A stretch of 64,000 nt of DNA, from the NCBI RefSeq assembly GCF_003206645.1, contig NZ_PZJP01000005.1, positions 62,001-126,000 of the forward strand, written 5' to 3'. The translations under genes and the position numbers were made by a program. The stretch is from Salinicola aestuarinus (GTDB lineage Bacteria; Pseudomonadota; Gammaproteobacteria; Pseudomonadales; Halomonadaceae). Positions 17,939-27,468 of this stretch are shown piece after piece. Position 1 is the first letter of the stretch, and every line of letters starts with the position of its first letter. The notes under the pieces are model-generated. The model worked only from the letters and a program-made list of their open reading frames with translations. It did no database searches and had not been told where the DNA came from.

Positions 17939-18598
17939 TCAGTCGGGCGCGTCGCGCAGCCCGCCCAGAAAGAGCGTGGCGCAGCGCGTCACCCGGGCGT
18001 CGATGGCCTCGGCGCTCGGCGGGGCTTCGAGCTGAAGCAGCTGAATCAGATGCCACTCCCCGAGCACCATGCCCAGATACATGCCGGCGAGGGCGGCAGT
18101 GTCGACGGGCGGAAGGGAGCGGTCGGCGACGCGGCGGTCAAGGTACTCCTTGACGACCTGACGCATGCGGCCGGGCCCGGCGTCGAAGAAGCGTCGGGCA
18201 AGCTCCGGCTGTCGCGGGCTCTCGGCGACCACTTCGCGGTAGATGCCGAGCGCCTCGTCATCCATCGCCTTGTGCAGCAGCCCGCTGCCGAAGCGGGTCA
18301 GCGCCGCTTCGACGGGCAGCGAGTCGATATCGTCGGCGGTCAGCGCGGTGTAGATGTCGTGGGAGCGATGCTCGACCATCGCCTGAAACAGCCCCTCCTT
18401 GTTGCCGAAATGGCGATAGAGCGTGGAGAGCGAGCCGCCCGCCTCGGCGACGATGTCGTTGACGCTCACCTGGCTGAACCCCCGCTCCAGAAACAGGCGC
18501 TGCGCTGCCTCGAGCAGGGCATCATGCCGCTTGCGCCCGCGCTGGGTCGTGGGGGAGAGCGGCGGGGTGAACGAGCGCGGAAGGGGGCTGTCTGACAT
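17939..18598 (-). CDS. TetR family transcriptional regulator
   Basis: 219 residues starting at the ATG at 18598; the frame extends further upstream but would run through the promoter region. The N-terminal helix-turn-helix is clear: GRKRHDALLEAAQRLFLERG, then VNDIVAEAGGSLSTLYRHFG, then NKEGLFQAMVEH. The C-terminal part is a ligand/dimerisation domain. It is divergent from an EmrA/EmrB-like efflux pair, so it probably represses that pair and itself from the shared 130-base region. Confidence 0.93.
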   Translation of the reverse strand: MSDSPLPRSFTPPLSPTTQRGRKRHDALLEAAQRLFLERGFSQVSVNDIVAEAGGSLSTLYRHFGNKEGLFQAMVEHRSHDIYTALTADDIDSLPVEAALTRFGSGLLHKAMDDEALGIYREVVAESPRQPELARRFFDAGPGRMRQVVKEYLDRRVADRSLPPVDTAALAGMYLGMVLGEWHLIQLLQLEAPPSAEAIDARVTRCATLFLGGLRDAPD

Positions 18599-18728
18599 GG
18601 CAGTTCCGAGGAGCAGGGGGCGGATCGTTGTATGCCAGGGTATGGACGCGCTGACACGCGGTAACGGTGGCGTTTTCAAAAAGAAAGCGTAGCATACACT
18701 ACACCTAGAATCGGTCGTGGTTTCCTGC
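18599..18728. promoter_or_regulatory. Divergent promoter/operator region of tetR and the efflux operon
   Basis: The 130 bases between the divergent starts hold the promoters of both units. GTAGCATACACTAC at 18689-18702 has short inverted arms (GTAG / CTAC) and is a candidate TetR-family operator; this is only a guess from symmetry. Confidence 0.45.
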
Positions 18729-19874
18729 ATGAAGATCAAGAAAAAGCTCTATACCTCGCTGGCGGTCGTCGTACTGCTGATCGTCGCGCTGGTGTTCGCC
18801 TGGCGCTGGTGGCAGACCGGGCGGTTTTACGTCGAGACCGACAACGCCTATGTCCAGACGGACAGCGTGGCCATTCGCTCGGAGCTATCGGCGCGGGTGC
18901 TGACGGTCGCCGTCGACGACAACCAGCGGGTCGCGGCGGGAGACGTTCTGGTCCAGCTCGACGACCGCGACACCCGCAGCCGGCTGGCGCAGGCGCAGGC
19001 GCAGCTCGCGGTCAGTTCGGCCAACGTGACCCAGAGCGAGCGTCAGGTCGAACTCGACCGGGCGAGTATCGACGAGGCCTCGGCGCAGGTGACCGCCGCG
19101 GAGTCCGACGTCGCTCAGGCGCGCCAGCATCTGCAGCGCTCGCAGTCGCTGGCGGCCAACAGCTATGCCTCGCGTCAGCAGCTCGAGGACGACCAGGCCT
19201 CGCTGCGTGTCGCCCAGGCCACACTCGCCTCGCGCCGGGCCAGCGTCGAGTCCGCCAAGCGGCGTCTCTCCGCCGACCAGGCGGCGATCGACAGCGCCGA
19301 GGCGAACCGCGAGGCCGCCGAGTCGGACATCGACTACGCCGAGAGCCAGCTCGCCAAGACCCGCATCGTCGCCCGGCGCAGCGGCGTGATCGGCAATCTC
19401 AGCGTCGAGCCGGGCGATCTCGCCCAGCCCTCGCTGACGCTGATGCAGCTGGTGCCCGTGGACAGCGCCTACGTCGTCGCCAACTACAAGGAGACGGAGA
19501 TCGAGCGCATGCGGGTGGGGCAGCCGGTGGCCGTGGCGGTGGACGCCTACCCGTCGGTGGCATTCAAGGGCCGCGTCGACAGTATCGCCCCGGCGACCGG
19601 CACCGAGTTCAGCCTGCTGCCGCAGGACAATGCCACCGGCAACTTCAACAAGATCGTCCAGCGCGTGCCGGTGAAGATTCGGGTCACCGGCCCCACCGAC
19701 GAACTGTGGCGGCTGCAGGCCGGACTCTCGGTCGTGCCCTCGGTCGATACGCGTGAAGTCGACGGCCAGGCGATCTACTTCGACCCCGCGCCCGAGCTCG
19801 AGGATGCGCCGCCGGAACCGCGGCGACCGCGTGACAACAACGCCGCCACCGCCCCCGCCGAGCGCGATTCATGA
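18729..19874 (+). CDS. HlyD-family membrane fusion protein, EmrA-like
   Basis: 381 residues from the ATG at 18729 (a GTG at 18717 is an alternative). One N-terminal membrane helix (LAVVVLLIVALVFAWRWW), then the biotinyl-lipoyl/HlyD motif (YVQTDSVAIRSELSARV with VDDNQRVAAGDVLVQLDDR), a long alpha-helical hairpin rich in Ala, Gln and Ser (about residues 85-205), and the second half of the lipoyl domain (SGVIGNLSVEPGDLAQPS). It bridges the inner-membrane pump encoded next, which it overlaps by ATGA, and an outer-membrane TolC-type channel not in this window. Confidence 0.93.
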   Translation: MKIKKKLYTSLAVVVLLIVALVFAWRWWQTGRFYVETDNAYVQTDSVAIRSELSARVLTVAVDDNQRVAAGDVLVQLDDRDTRSRLAQAQAQLAVSSANVTQSERQVELDRASIDEASAQVTAAESDVAQARQHLQRSQSLAANSYASRQQLEDDQASLRVAQATLASRRASVESAKRRLSADQAAIDSAEANREAAESDIDYAESQLAKTRIVARRSGVIGNLSVEPGDLAQPSLTLMQLVPVDSAYVVANYKETEIERMRVGQPVAVAVDAYPSVAFKGRVDSIAPATGTEFSLLPQDNATGNFNKIVQRVPVKIRVTGPTDELWRLQAGLSVVPSVDTREVDGQAIYFDPAPELEDAPPEPRRPRDNNAATAPAERDS

Positions 19875-21421
19875 GCGAAGTGGCGCCCCCGACCGGCGCC
19901 GGCCCGCAGGAGATGCCGTCGTGGCACTACCGCTTCGGCTTCATCGCGGCAGTCTTCGGCATGTTCATGGCGATTCTGGACATCCAGATCGTCGCCAGCT
20001 CGCTCAACGAGATCCAGGCGGGGGTCTCCGCCTCGCAGGATGAGATCTCCTGGATCCAGACCTCCTATCTGGTCGCGGAGATCATCATGATTCCGCTCTC
20101 CGGCGTGCTGATGCGCTGGCTCTCCACCCGGGTGGCGTTCGTCATCTCGTGCGCCGGGTTTACCCTTGCGAGTCTCGGCTGCGCGCTGGCCACGACCATC
20201 GATCAGCTCATCGTGCTGCGCGCCATCCAGGGCTTCATGGGCGGGGCGATGATCCCGATTACCCAGGCGATCAGCTTCTCGCTCTTTCCCCGCCGGGCAA
20301 TGGGCACCGTGCAGGGCGTGATCGGCATGGTGGTGACGCTGGCGCCGTCGATCGGCCCCACCGTGGGCGGGTATCTCACCGAGGTCTTCAGCTGGCACTG
20401 GCTGTTTCTGGTCAACGTCATCCCCGGCATCATCGTCACGCTGATGGCGTGGCGCTTTCTGGATATCGACAAGGGCGATGCCAAGGTCGGCAAGTTCCTC
20501 GATTTCCGCGGCCTGATCCTCATCGCGCTGTTTCTCGGCAGCCTCGAGTTCGTGCTCGAGGAGGGGCCGGGCGACGACTGGTTCGCCAGCGACCTGATCA
20601 TCGGCATGACCCTGCTCTGCGCGCTCTCCTGCGTCGGTTTCTTCTGGCGGGTCTTCACCTACGCCCACCCGATCGTCGATCTGCGCGCGTTTCGCAATCT
20701 CAACTTCTCGGTGGGCACCGGGCTGGTCTTCGTCGTGGGTATCGCGATGTACGGGCTGGTCTACCTGATGCCGCTGTTTCTCGGCGGGGTGCGCGGCTAT
20801 TCGAGCCTGCAGATCGGCGAGGTGATGTTCGTCACCGGCGTGGCGATGTTCTTTACCGCGCCCATCGTCGGGCGCCTGACCAACTCGGTGGATCTGCGGG
20901 TGCTGCTCTTCATCGGGCTGGCGCTGGTGGGCATCGGTACCGCGATGAACGCGAACCTCACCAGCGAGTCCGGCTTCTGGCAGTTCTTCTGGCCGCAGAT
21001 CGTGCGTGGCACGGGCATGATCATGTGCATCATCCCCGCTTCGCGCATCGCCATGGGCACCCTGCCGCCGCATGAACTCGGCAACGCCGCCGGGCTCTTC
21101 AGCGTGATGCGTAACCTCGGCGGGGCGGTGGGGCTGGCGATGCTCGACACCGTGCGCGACTGGCGCGCCGACTACCACTGGAACCAGCTGATTCCGGCGC
21201 TCGACACGTCCCGCCTCGTGGTGATCCAGGAGATCCAGCGCTACCAGGCGATGCTCGTCGGCCATGTCGCCGACCCCTATCACAGCGCCGTGGCGCTGCT
21301 CGGCCAGCGGGTCGGCGTGCAGGCGCAGGTGCTTGCCTACAACGACATCTTCCTGTGGCTCGGGGTGATCTACCTGCTCAGCGTGCCGTTGGTACTGTTG
21401 CTCAGAAAGATCGATCACTAG
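19871..21421 (+). CDS. DHA2-family MFS drug exporter, EmrB-like
   Basis: 516 residues with about 14 predicted membrane segments. Early motif: MAILDIQIVASSLNEIQAGV (DHA2 motif D region). Later: SWIQTSYLVAEIIMIPLSGV, then an IPITQAISFSLFPRRAMGTV stretch. It uses the proton gradient to export hydrophobic toxic compounds, working with the EmrA-like protein encoded just upstream. Substrates unknown. Confidence 0.94.
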   Translation: MSEVAPPTGAGPQEMPSWHYRFGFIAAVFGMFMAILDIQIVASSLNEIQAGVSASQDEISWIQTSYLVAEIIMIPLSGVLMRWLSTRVAFVISCAGFTLASLGCALATTIDQLIVLRAIQGFMGGAMIPITQAISFSLFPRRAMGTVQGVIGMVVTLAPSIGPTVGGYLTEVFSWHWLFLVNVIPGIIVTLMAWRFLDIDKGDAKVGKFLDFRGLILIALFLGSLEFVLEEGPGDDWFASDLIIGMTLLCALSCVGFFWRVFTYAHPIVDLRAFRNLNFSVGTGLVFVVGIAMYGLVYLMPLFLGGVRGYSSLQIGEVMFVTGVAMFFTAPIVGRLTNSVDLRVLLFIGLALVGIGTAMNANLTSESGFWQFFWPQIVRGTGMIMCIIPASRIAMGTLPPHELGNAAGLFSVMRNLGGAVGLAMLDTVRDWRADYHWNQLIPALDTSRLVVIQEIQRYQAMLVGHVADPYHSAVALLGQRVGVQAQVLAYNDIFLWLGVIYLLSVPLVLLLRKIDH

Positions 21422-21567
21422 TCGCGCAGAGGCGGCCGCGGGCGGGCTCTTCTGCCCGTGCCCTGTCGCCACGGCGAGACCGTGCACCCGGCAGGGCGTC
21501 GATGGTTCAATAGCGCCATTCACGATGCGTCATCGACACCCTTGCCAAACCGCGACAGGAACCGCCC

Positions 21568-21987
21568 ATGAACACCCCCGGCTCACCCAAACCCGGCAGC
21601 GACGAACCCGTACGCACCATGATGCGGCTCATCGGGGCCTTCGCGGCACCGGTGGTGATCTATGTGCTGGTCTGGGAGCTGTTCGCCGGGGCGGTGCTGC
21701 CCAACGTGGCGCCGGCGGGGCAGTGGTTCGCGATCAATCTCGCCAACGCGCTGATTCCCTGCCTCGGGGTGCTGGGCAGCGTCTTTCTCGCCGGGGTGAA
21801 GATCGGTCGCTACCTCGGCGGCGGCGTCATGATGCTGTTCTTTCTCTACTCCTATCTCGTCTCCGGCACCGCCTTCGGCTGGCTGCCCATCGCACTGACC
21901 CTCGGCGGTGTGGCGCTGGCATGGGCGCTTGCCCGCGTCACCCCGCGCCTCTCGCCCGACCTCGATGGTCTGATCGGTTCGGCGTGA
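21568..21987 (+). CDS. Small membrane protein of unknown function
   Basis: 139 residues with four likely membrane helices: about residues 20-40 (LIGAFAAPVVIYVLVWELF), 50-72, 78-97 and 101-120. There is no recognised motif. The start has a plausible site (ACAGGAACC) upstream. It ends four bases before tmcA, so the two may be co-transcribed, but no functional link is evident. Confidence 0.75.
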   Translation: MNTPGSPKPGSDEPVRTMMRLIGAFAAPVVIYVLVWELFAGAVLPNVAPAGQWFAINLANALIPCLGVLGSVFLAGVKIGRYLGGGVMMLFFLYSYLVSGTAFGWLPIALTLGGVALAWALARVTPRLSPDLDGLIGSA

Positions 21988-21991
21988 GCCA

Positions 21992-24367
21992 ATGACGCCC
22001 TCGACTGCGCCTCCTCTCGGCGAGTGGCTTGCCGACTGGCGGGCGGAACTGGCCGCACGGCGTCAGCGCGGCATTGTGTGGATCGCCGCCGACGCCCCCT
22101 TGCCGCGCGCGCAGGCGCTGCTGGCGGCGAGCGACTGGGCGTCGCCGCTCTGGATCGGCGCGGCCTCGCAGGCGCCGACGCAGTCGATCACCTGTCTCGC
22201 CCCGGGGCGCGCCCGCAGCCGGCTGGGTCAGGAGCACGACCTGATCGTCTTCGACGCCACCGGGCAGAGCGGCTTCGACCCGGACGCCTTCGGCGCGATC
22301 AGCGGCACGCTCGTTGCCGGCGGCTGTCTGGTGCTGCTGACACCCGCCGCCTGGGCCGAACCGAACGCCACTGGCTGGTATGGGGACGCCGACTACCGGC
22401 GGCTGGCGCACTGGCCGGTAGAGGCTGGCGAGATCGAGGCGCGCTATCTGGCGCGGCTGGCCCGCTGGCTCGGCGCTTTCGACGCGCTCGTGACCTGGCC
22501 TGCCGACGCCGCGCTGCCGGGGGTTCCCGCCTCGTGTTCTGTCCCGTCCGTCGCCGACTTGGCGTCAGCCGATAGCGATGCCGAGGATGCCCCGTCTCAC
22601 GCCGAGTTCAATGATGACGAGCTCAATGACCCCGACTGTCTCAGCGCCGATCAGGCGGCGGCGGTGGGCCGGCTGACGCGGCTGCGTCGGCGCCGGCCGC
22701 TGGTGCTGATCGCCGACCGCGGCCGGGGCAAGAGTGCCGCGCTGGGGATCGCCGCCGCCCGGCGGCTGATGGCGGGAGAGCGCCGGCTGTGGATCGCCGC
22801 CTCCAGCGAGGCCGCGGTGGCGCCACTCTTCGAGCGGCTGGTCGCGCTGCTGCCGACGGGGCAGCGCGTGCCCGGCGGCTTCACGCTGACGCTGAAGGGG
22901 ACGGAGAGTCACGAGAGAGAGTGTCGCGTTGAGTGGCTGGCGCCGGAGCGCGTCGCAAGCGCCCTCGATGATCCGGAGATCGACCGGCGCTCGCCGCCGA
23001 CGCTGTTCGTCGACGAAGCGGCATCGATTCCCGCCGCGCGCCTCGCGGATTGGCTGGCGCGCTTTCCGCGCATCGCCTTCGCCACCACCGTCCACGGCTA
23101 CGAAGGGACCGGGCGCGGCTTCGAGGTGCGACTGCGCGATACCCTCGACCGGCTCACGCCGGATTGGCGCCGGCTGCGGCTGACCACGCCGATCCGCTGG
23201 GCGGCGGATGACCCGCTGGAGCGGCTCACCCGCGAGCTGCTGTGTCTGGATGCCGAGATCGACGACCGCCCATTCGCCCGCGCTGAGGCGAGCGGTGTCG
23301 CGCTCGACGGGCTTACTCTCGACTGGCTCACTCTCGACTGGCTCGACCGCACTGCGCTGGCTCATGACGAGGCCGCACTGCGGGAGGCGTTCGGGCTGCT
23401 GGTGCAGGCGCACTACCGCACCACGCCCGCCGATCTGCGCCAGCTGCTCGACGGCCCCGGCGTGCGCCTGCTGGCGGCGCGCTGCGAAGGGCGGCTGGCC
23501 GGTCTCTGCGTGGTGCAGGCCGAGGGCGGCTTCGATGCGGCGCTGGCCGGGGCGATCCAGCGGGGCGAGCGGCGCCCGCGGGGGCATCTGCTGGCACAGT
23601 CGCTGGCGATGCACGCCGGCCACGCCGAGGCGGCAACGCGCCAGTGGTGGCGCATCATGCGGATCGCGGTCCACCCCGGCTGTCGCCGTCGCGGTATCGG
23701 CCAGACGCTGATCGAGGCGGTGGCGGGCGCCGCGGTAGGGCAGGGCATCGACCATCTCGGCGTCAGTTTCGGGGCCGAACCCGGGCTGATGCGCTTCTGG
23801 CGCGACCGGGGCTTCACGAGTCTGCGCGCGGGGCTGACCCGCGAAGCCGCGAGCGGCGAACCGGCGCTGATGATGGGGCGGGGGCTCGCCCCTCTGGCGG
23901 TCGCGGAGATCGCGACGTGGGCGGCGGATTTCCAGACGCTGCTGGCGGATCTGCTCGTCGGCGAACTCAGTGACATCGAACCCGAGGTCGCCGCCGGCTG
24001 GCTTCACGAAGGGCAGCGCCCGGCGTGGCCGGCCGCGCTCACCGCCCGACTTGAAGCATTCGCGGCGGGTGGCGGCGAACTCGCGCTGATCCGCCCCTGG
24101 CTGCGTCAGGCGTGGCTCTGCTGGTGGCGCCAGCAGCCGATTACCGCGCTGCCGGACGGTCTGGGCGCCTCGGCGACAGCGGCAGAGAGCCCCGACGAGC
24201 CGTTCGAGCGGGTGCCGCCCGCGGCGGCAGTGGCAGCGCTCTTTCAGCACCGGGCAACGGCGCTGGCCCCCGGCGATGGCGCTGCAGGGCGCCGCGACCG
24301 GCAGGCGGCGGCGCGCTCGCTCGCCCGGGGGCTGCTCGCGTGGCAGCGAGCCGCGACACGCCACTGA
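21992..24367 (+). CDS. tmcA: tRNA(Met) cytidine acetyltransferase TmcA
   Basis: 791 residues, longer than the E. coli protein (671). Domain order fits TmcA: an N-terminal DUF1726-like part, a helicase-like ATPase with Walker A IADRGRGKSAALG (about residue 235) and Walker B PTLFVDEAAS, then a GNAT acetyltransferase domain with RIAVHPGCRRRGIGQTLIEA (about residues 553-572), and the C-terminal tRNA-binding region. It acetylates C34 of elongator tRNA(Met) using acetyl-CoA and ATP. An in-frame microduplication in the linker gives LTLDWLTLDWL (around 23310-23345). Some of the extra length is an acidic insert near residues 185-215. Confidence 0.93.
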   Translation: MTPSTAPPLGEWLADWRAELAARRQRGIVWIAADAPLPRAQALLAASDWASPLWIGAASQAPTQSITCLAPGRARSRLGQEHDLIVFDATGQSGFDPDAFGAISGTLVAGGCLVLLTPAAWAEPNATGWYGDADYRRLAHWPVEAGEIEARYLARLARWLGAFDALVTWPADAALPGVPASCSVPSVADLASADSDAEDAPSHAEFNDDELNDPDCLSADQAAAVGRLTRLRRRRPLVLIADRGRGKSAALGIAAARRLMAGERRLWIAASSEAAVAPLFERLVALLPTGQRVPGGFTLTLKGTESHERECRVEWLAPERVASALDDPEIDRRSPPTLFVDEAASIPAARLADWLARFPRIAFATTVHGYEGTGRGFEVRLRDTLDRLTPDWRRLRLTTPIRWAADDPLERLTRELLCLDAEIDDRPFARAEASGVALDGLTLDWLTLDWLDRTALAHDEAALREAFGLLVQAHYRTTPADLRQLLDGPGVRLLAARCEGRLAGLCVVQAEGGFDAALAGAIQRGERRPRGHLLAQSLAMHAGHAEAATRQWWRIMRIAVHPGCRRRGIGQTLIEAVAGAAVGQGIDHLGVSFGAEPGLMRFWRDRGFTSLRAGLTREAASGEPALMMGRGLAPLAVAEIATWAADFQTLLADLLVGELSDIEPEVAAGWLHEGQRPAWPAALTARLEAFAAGGGELALIRPWLRQAWLCWWRQQPITALPDGLGASATAAESPDEPFERVPPAAAVAALFQHRATALAPGDGAAGRRDRQAAARSLARGLLAWQRAATRH

Positions 24368-24583
24368 CGGCGTCGCCTCGCGGCGAGAGACGCGCAATGG
24401 CCGGTCAGCCTCGACGGCCGGTCACGCCAGGCGCGCCGTACCCGTGCATATGGTCAAGCCAGAGGGAGGCGGGTAAGGTGAGGGCACTTTTTTGCCGGGG
24501 GCGAGCGTCAGGCTCGCCCTCGGGTGTCCCATTCATCATCGTGGAACGCGCCGCGTTCGACACGCGCCGCGCCTGGAATCGAC

Positions 24584-26059
24584 ATGAACGACCATCTGCT
24601 CACGCTCTCTCCCGAACCCGTCTGGCGCCATTTCCGCACCCTGTGCAACACGCCGCGCCCCTCTGGCCATGAGGCCAAACTGGTCGACATCCTCGAGCGC
24701 TGGGCCGACGACAAAGGGCTCGCCCACGACCGCGACACCTACGGCAATCTACGGATTCGCCGGGCCGCGACCCCGGGTTACGAAGCGGTGCCCGGCATCG
24801 TGCTGCAGGGCCACCTGGACATGGTCACCCAGGCCAACAGCGATCACCCCCACGACTTCCTGAACGACCCGCTCGACACCTTCGTCGAGGACGGCTGGCT
24901 CCACGCCCGCGGCACCACGCTCGGCGCCGACAACGGCCTTGGCGTGGCCGCCGCGCTGGCGGTGCTGGAAGCCGACGACATCGCCACCGGCCCCATCGAG
25001 GCGCTGTTCACGCTGGAAGAAGAGACCTCGCTGCAGGGCGCACTCTCTCTCGACGCGGGCTGGCTCGAAGGGCGCTATCTGCTCAATCTGGATTCCGAGG
25101 ATCGCGGCGAGGTCTACATCGGCTGCGCCGGCGGCGCAGACGTGGTGATCGACGCCGACCTGCCGATGCGCGGCTGCAACGACGACGAAGTGATGCGGCG
25201 CGTCTCGCTCACCGGGCTGGTCGGCGGTCACTCCGGTGCGGATATCCACAAGGAGCTCGGCAACGCCAACCAGCTACTGGTCCGCGCGCTGCGTCAGCTC
25301 GACGAGTTCGACATCCGTCTGGTCGACTATCAGGGCGGCACGCTGCGCAACGCCCTGCCGCGGGAAGCCTTCGCCACCATCGTCATCAACGAGAGCCATC
25401 TGCCGGCGCTCGAGGAGACGCTGGACGCGCTGCAGACGACCTACCGCGCCGAGCTCGCCGGGGTCGACGACGACGTGACGCTGACGCTCTCGCCGGCCAC
25501 GCTCTCCTGCAGCGATGCCGAAGCGCTGACCGACACCGCCACCGACCTGCTGGTCGCCGCGCTACACGCCGCGCCCTACGGCGTCGAGCGGATGAGCGCC
25601 GAAGTGCCCGGCGTGGTCGAAACCTCGAACAACCTGGGCGTCGTCTCGCTCGAGAACGGCCGCTTTCACCTCTGCGCGCTGGTGCGCTCGCTGCGCGACA
25701 GCGCCGCCGAGAACCTGGCCGACCGCTTCACCGCGCTGTTCGGCCTGATCGGCGCCAAGACGCGGGTCGAGAACGCCTACCCCGGCTGGGCGCCGAGCGC
25801 CGGCAGCGCCCTGCTGACCCGCTTTCGACGCCTCCATCAGGAACAGGTCGGCAGCGACCCCGCGGTGAAGGTAATCCATGCCGGGCTCGAGTGCGGCATC
25901 ATTGGCGGCAAGTACCCGCACCTGGAGATGATCTCCTTCGGCCCCGTGATCCGCGGCGCGCATTCCCCCACCGAGCGCACCGAGATCGCCTCCGTCGAAG
26001 AGTTCTGGAAAGTGCTCAAGGCGCTCGTCGCCGACATCGCCTCCGGCAAGGCGGCCTGA
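24584..26059 (+). CDS. pepD: Aminoacyl-histidine dipeptidase (Xaa-His dipeptidase)
   Basis: 491 residues, normal for PepD. The M20 metallopeptidase motifs are intact: GIVLQGHLDMVTQ (metal-binding His and catalytic Asp), TTLGADNGLGVAAALA (bridging Asp), LFTLEEETSLQGA (catalytic/metal Glu pair) and SEDRGEVYIGCAGG. The lid domain contains GGHSGADIHKELGNANQLL, as in PepD. The ATG at 24584 was chosen because conservation begins there (LSPEPVWRHFRTLC); upstream in-frame codons have no support. It cleaves carnosine and other dipeptides in the cytosol. The integron region begins just downstream. Confidence 0.95.
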   Translation: MNDHLLTLSPEPVWRHFRTLCNTPRPSGHEAKLVDILERWADDKGLAHDRDTYGNLRIRRAATPGYEAVPGIVLQGHLDMVTQANSDHPHDFLNDPLDTFVEDGWLHARGTTLGADNGLGVAAALAVLEADDIATGPIEALFTLEEETSLQGALSLDAGWLEGRYLLNLDSEDRGEVYIGCAGGADVVIDADLPMRGCNDDEVMRRVSLTGLVGGHSGADIHKELGNANQLLVRALRQLDEFDIRLVDYQGGTLRNALPREAFATIVINESHLPALEETLDALQTTYRAELAGVDDDVTLTLSPATLSCSDAEALTDTATDLLVAALHAAPYGVERMSAEVPGVVETSNNLGVVSLENGRFHLCALVRSLRDSAAENLADRFTALFGLIGAKTRVENAYPGWAPSAGSALLTRFRRLHQEQVGSDPAVKVIHAGLECGIIGGKYPHLEMISFGPVIRGAHSPTERTEIASVEEFWKVLKALVADIASGKAA

Positions 26060-26482
26060 GCCACTCTGAAACCAGGCCGGTCTGAAACTAAGCCACTCTG
26101 AAAAGAAAACGGGCGAGTGGTTCTCTCGACATCGTGCGCTCCTCACGGAATGCGATTCGAGAGAACCACTCGTTACGGGTAATCCCCCCAAAATCCCTAC
26201 CTGACACGGTATGTCCTATCCCCTCGGATAACCGCTAATCCGCCCCCAGGACTTTCTCGAAGCGACATCCAGACGCCTCGCGTGGACGAAAATCGTCCCA
26301 CCCACGCCTAAGACTTTCTTGGGCATTGCGCTTCATGTAACCGCTGGTTACGGTGCGATAACGCCCATTCAAAACGATTGATGATCAAGCGTTACCCAAC
26401 GGCTATCGCATGGCTGGCGACCGATGATCGCTGCCTGCTCAGGTAGGGGCGGTAGCGTGCAACAAAAAGTGCAGCTTACCCG
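26060..26482. other. Gap between pepD and intI
   Basis: About 420 bases without a gene. It contains two copies of GCCACTCTGAAA just after pepD (near 26060 and 26090), the long perfect inverted repeat listed separately, and a second hairpin around GTAACC/GGTTAC near 26337-26351. It marks the transition from GC-rich backbone to the integron. Confidence 0.5.
26114..26172. repeat. Perfect 16-bp inverted repeat with a 27-bp loop
   Basis: CGAGTGGTTCTCTCGA at 26114-26129 is followed by its exact reverse complement at 26157-26172. The right arm is followed by GTTACGG. It may act as the pepD terminator, although no T-run follows, or may be a small mobile or integron-related structure. Confidence 0.7.
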
Positions 26483-27452
26483 TCAGCCTAGCGGGCTACG
26501 GACACCGGCAAAGCCTTTGCCCAAAACATGCGTATAGATCTGGGTGGTTTCCACGCTCTTGTGCCCGAGCAACTCGTGAACGGTACGTATGTCCGTGCCC
26601 TGGCTCAGCAATTGGGTGGCGAAGCTATGTCGCAGCGCATGACAAGAACCGGGACGAGGTAACGATGCCGCTCTCATTGCCTGCTTAACGGCCTTCTGTA
26701 CTGCTGAAGTATGAATATGATGGAGCACCACCTTGCCACCCTCATCAAAGCACGGGCGGCTAGCCGGGAATAGCCACTGCCAACCCAGAGAGATTCCGGC
26801 ATTGGGATATTTTCGATCTAGTGCATTGGGAAGCGTTACAGGGACACTGCCACGACTCAGGCGTTGATCAAGTCGCTGATTGGCGAGGTCGATTTGATGC
26901 TGCAAATAGGGGGTGCAGAGTGCGGGTAGTAGAGTGGTTCTGTCCTTGTCGCCTTTGCCAGCCCTAACCGTAATGATTTGGCGCTCGAAATCGATATCCC
27001 GAACTCTCAGACGGCAGGTTTCCAGAACCCTTAACCCCGAACCATACATCAAGGTCGCCATTAGACGCATTGGCCCGGAAAGCTGATTCAGCACGCTTAT
27101 TACCTGTTCGTGACTTAACACTACGGGTAACCGACGTGCCTGCTTCGCATGCGAGAAATCGCCAATATCTCCCAGCGGTTGCTCTATTACGTGTCGATAG
27201 AGAAAAACGAGTGCATTCAGGGCCTGATTTTGTGTGGCCGCCGCCACCACCTGGCGTTGTATCGCAAGATGCTCAAGAAACGCTTTTACCTCGGGACCCC
27301 CCCATGCTGGCCGGATGCCGCACATCACGGAAGCGAATGAAATAGCGTATCCAGTAGCAGTCAATCTTGACCGTGCGGGGGCTGTAACGTTTCACGCGCA
27401 TGATGGCTTTCACACGATCCATCAGCTTTGGCGGTCGGCTGTGAGCATTCAT
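26483..27452 (-). pseudogene. intI: Integron integrase IntI with a frameshift in a poly-G tract
   Basis: Tyrosine recombinase of the integron type. It has the IntI-specific insert between boxes (ALDRKYPNAGISLGWQWLFP) and all catalytic residues: the arginine in GSGLRVLETCRL, HALRHSFATQL, and LLGHKSVETTQIYTH with the nucleophilic tyrosine. The N-terminal part (ATG at 27452, then VKRYSPRTVKIDCYWIRYFI and RHPASMGG) is in another frame. The frames join at seven consecutive C on the plus strand (27297-27303, G on the coding strand); removing one base gives 322 residues, the usual IntI length. As written the gene is broken, unless slippage restores it or the assembly miscounted the homopolymer. Confidence 0.88.
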
Positions 27453-27468
27453 GATTAACTCAATTTAG

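Noticed and set aside
19775..21523. 582-codon minus-strand frame across the EmrB-like exporter
   Set aside because: Rich in His, Asp, Glu and Arg with no motif; complementary to a hydrophobic membrane protein in GC-rich DNA, a usual artefact.
22565..24397. 610-codon minus-strand frame across tmcA
   Set aside because: No ribosome binding site or domain; tmcA on the plus strand explains the region fully.
24498..24520. Hairpin GGGCGAGC / GCTCGCCC between tmcA and pepD as a terminator
   Set aside because: The T-run lies before, not after, the stem on the plus strand, and no minus-strand gene ends here.
26357..26396. A third attC-like pair (ATAACGC ... GCGTTAC) on the left side of intI
   Set aside because: Only the outer seven bases pair; the inner arms do not match, and it lies on the 3' side of intI, where cassettes are not expected.
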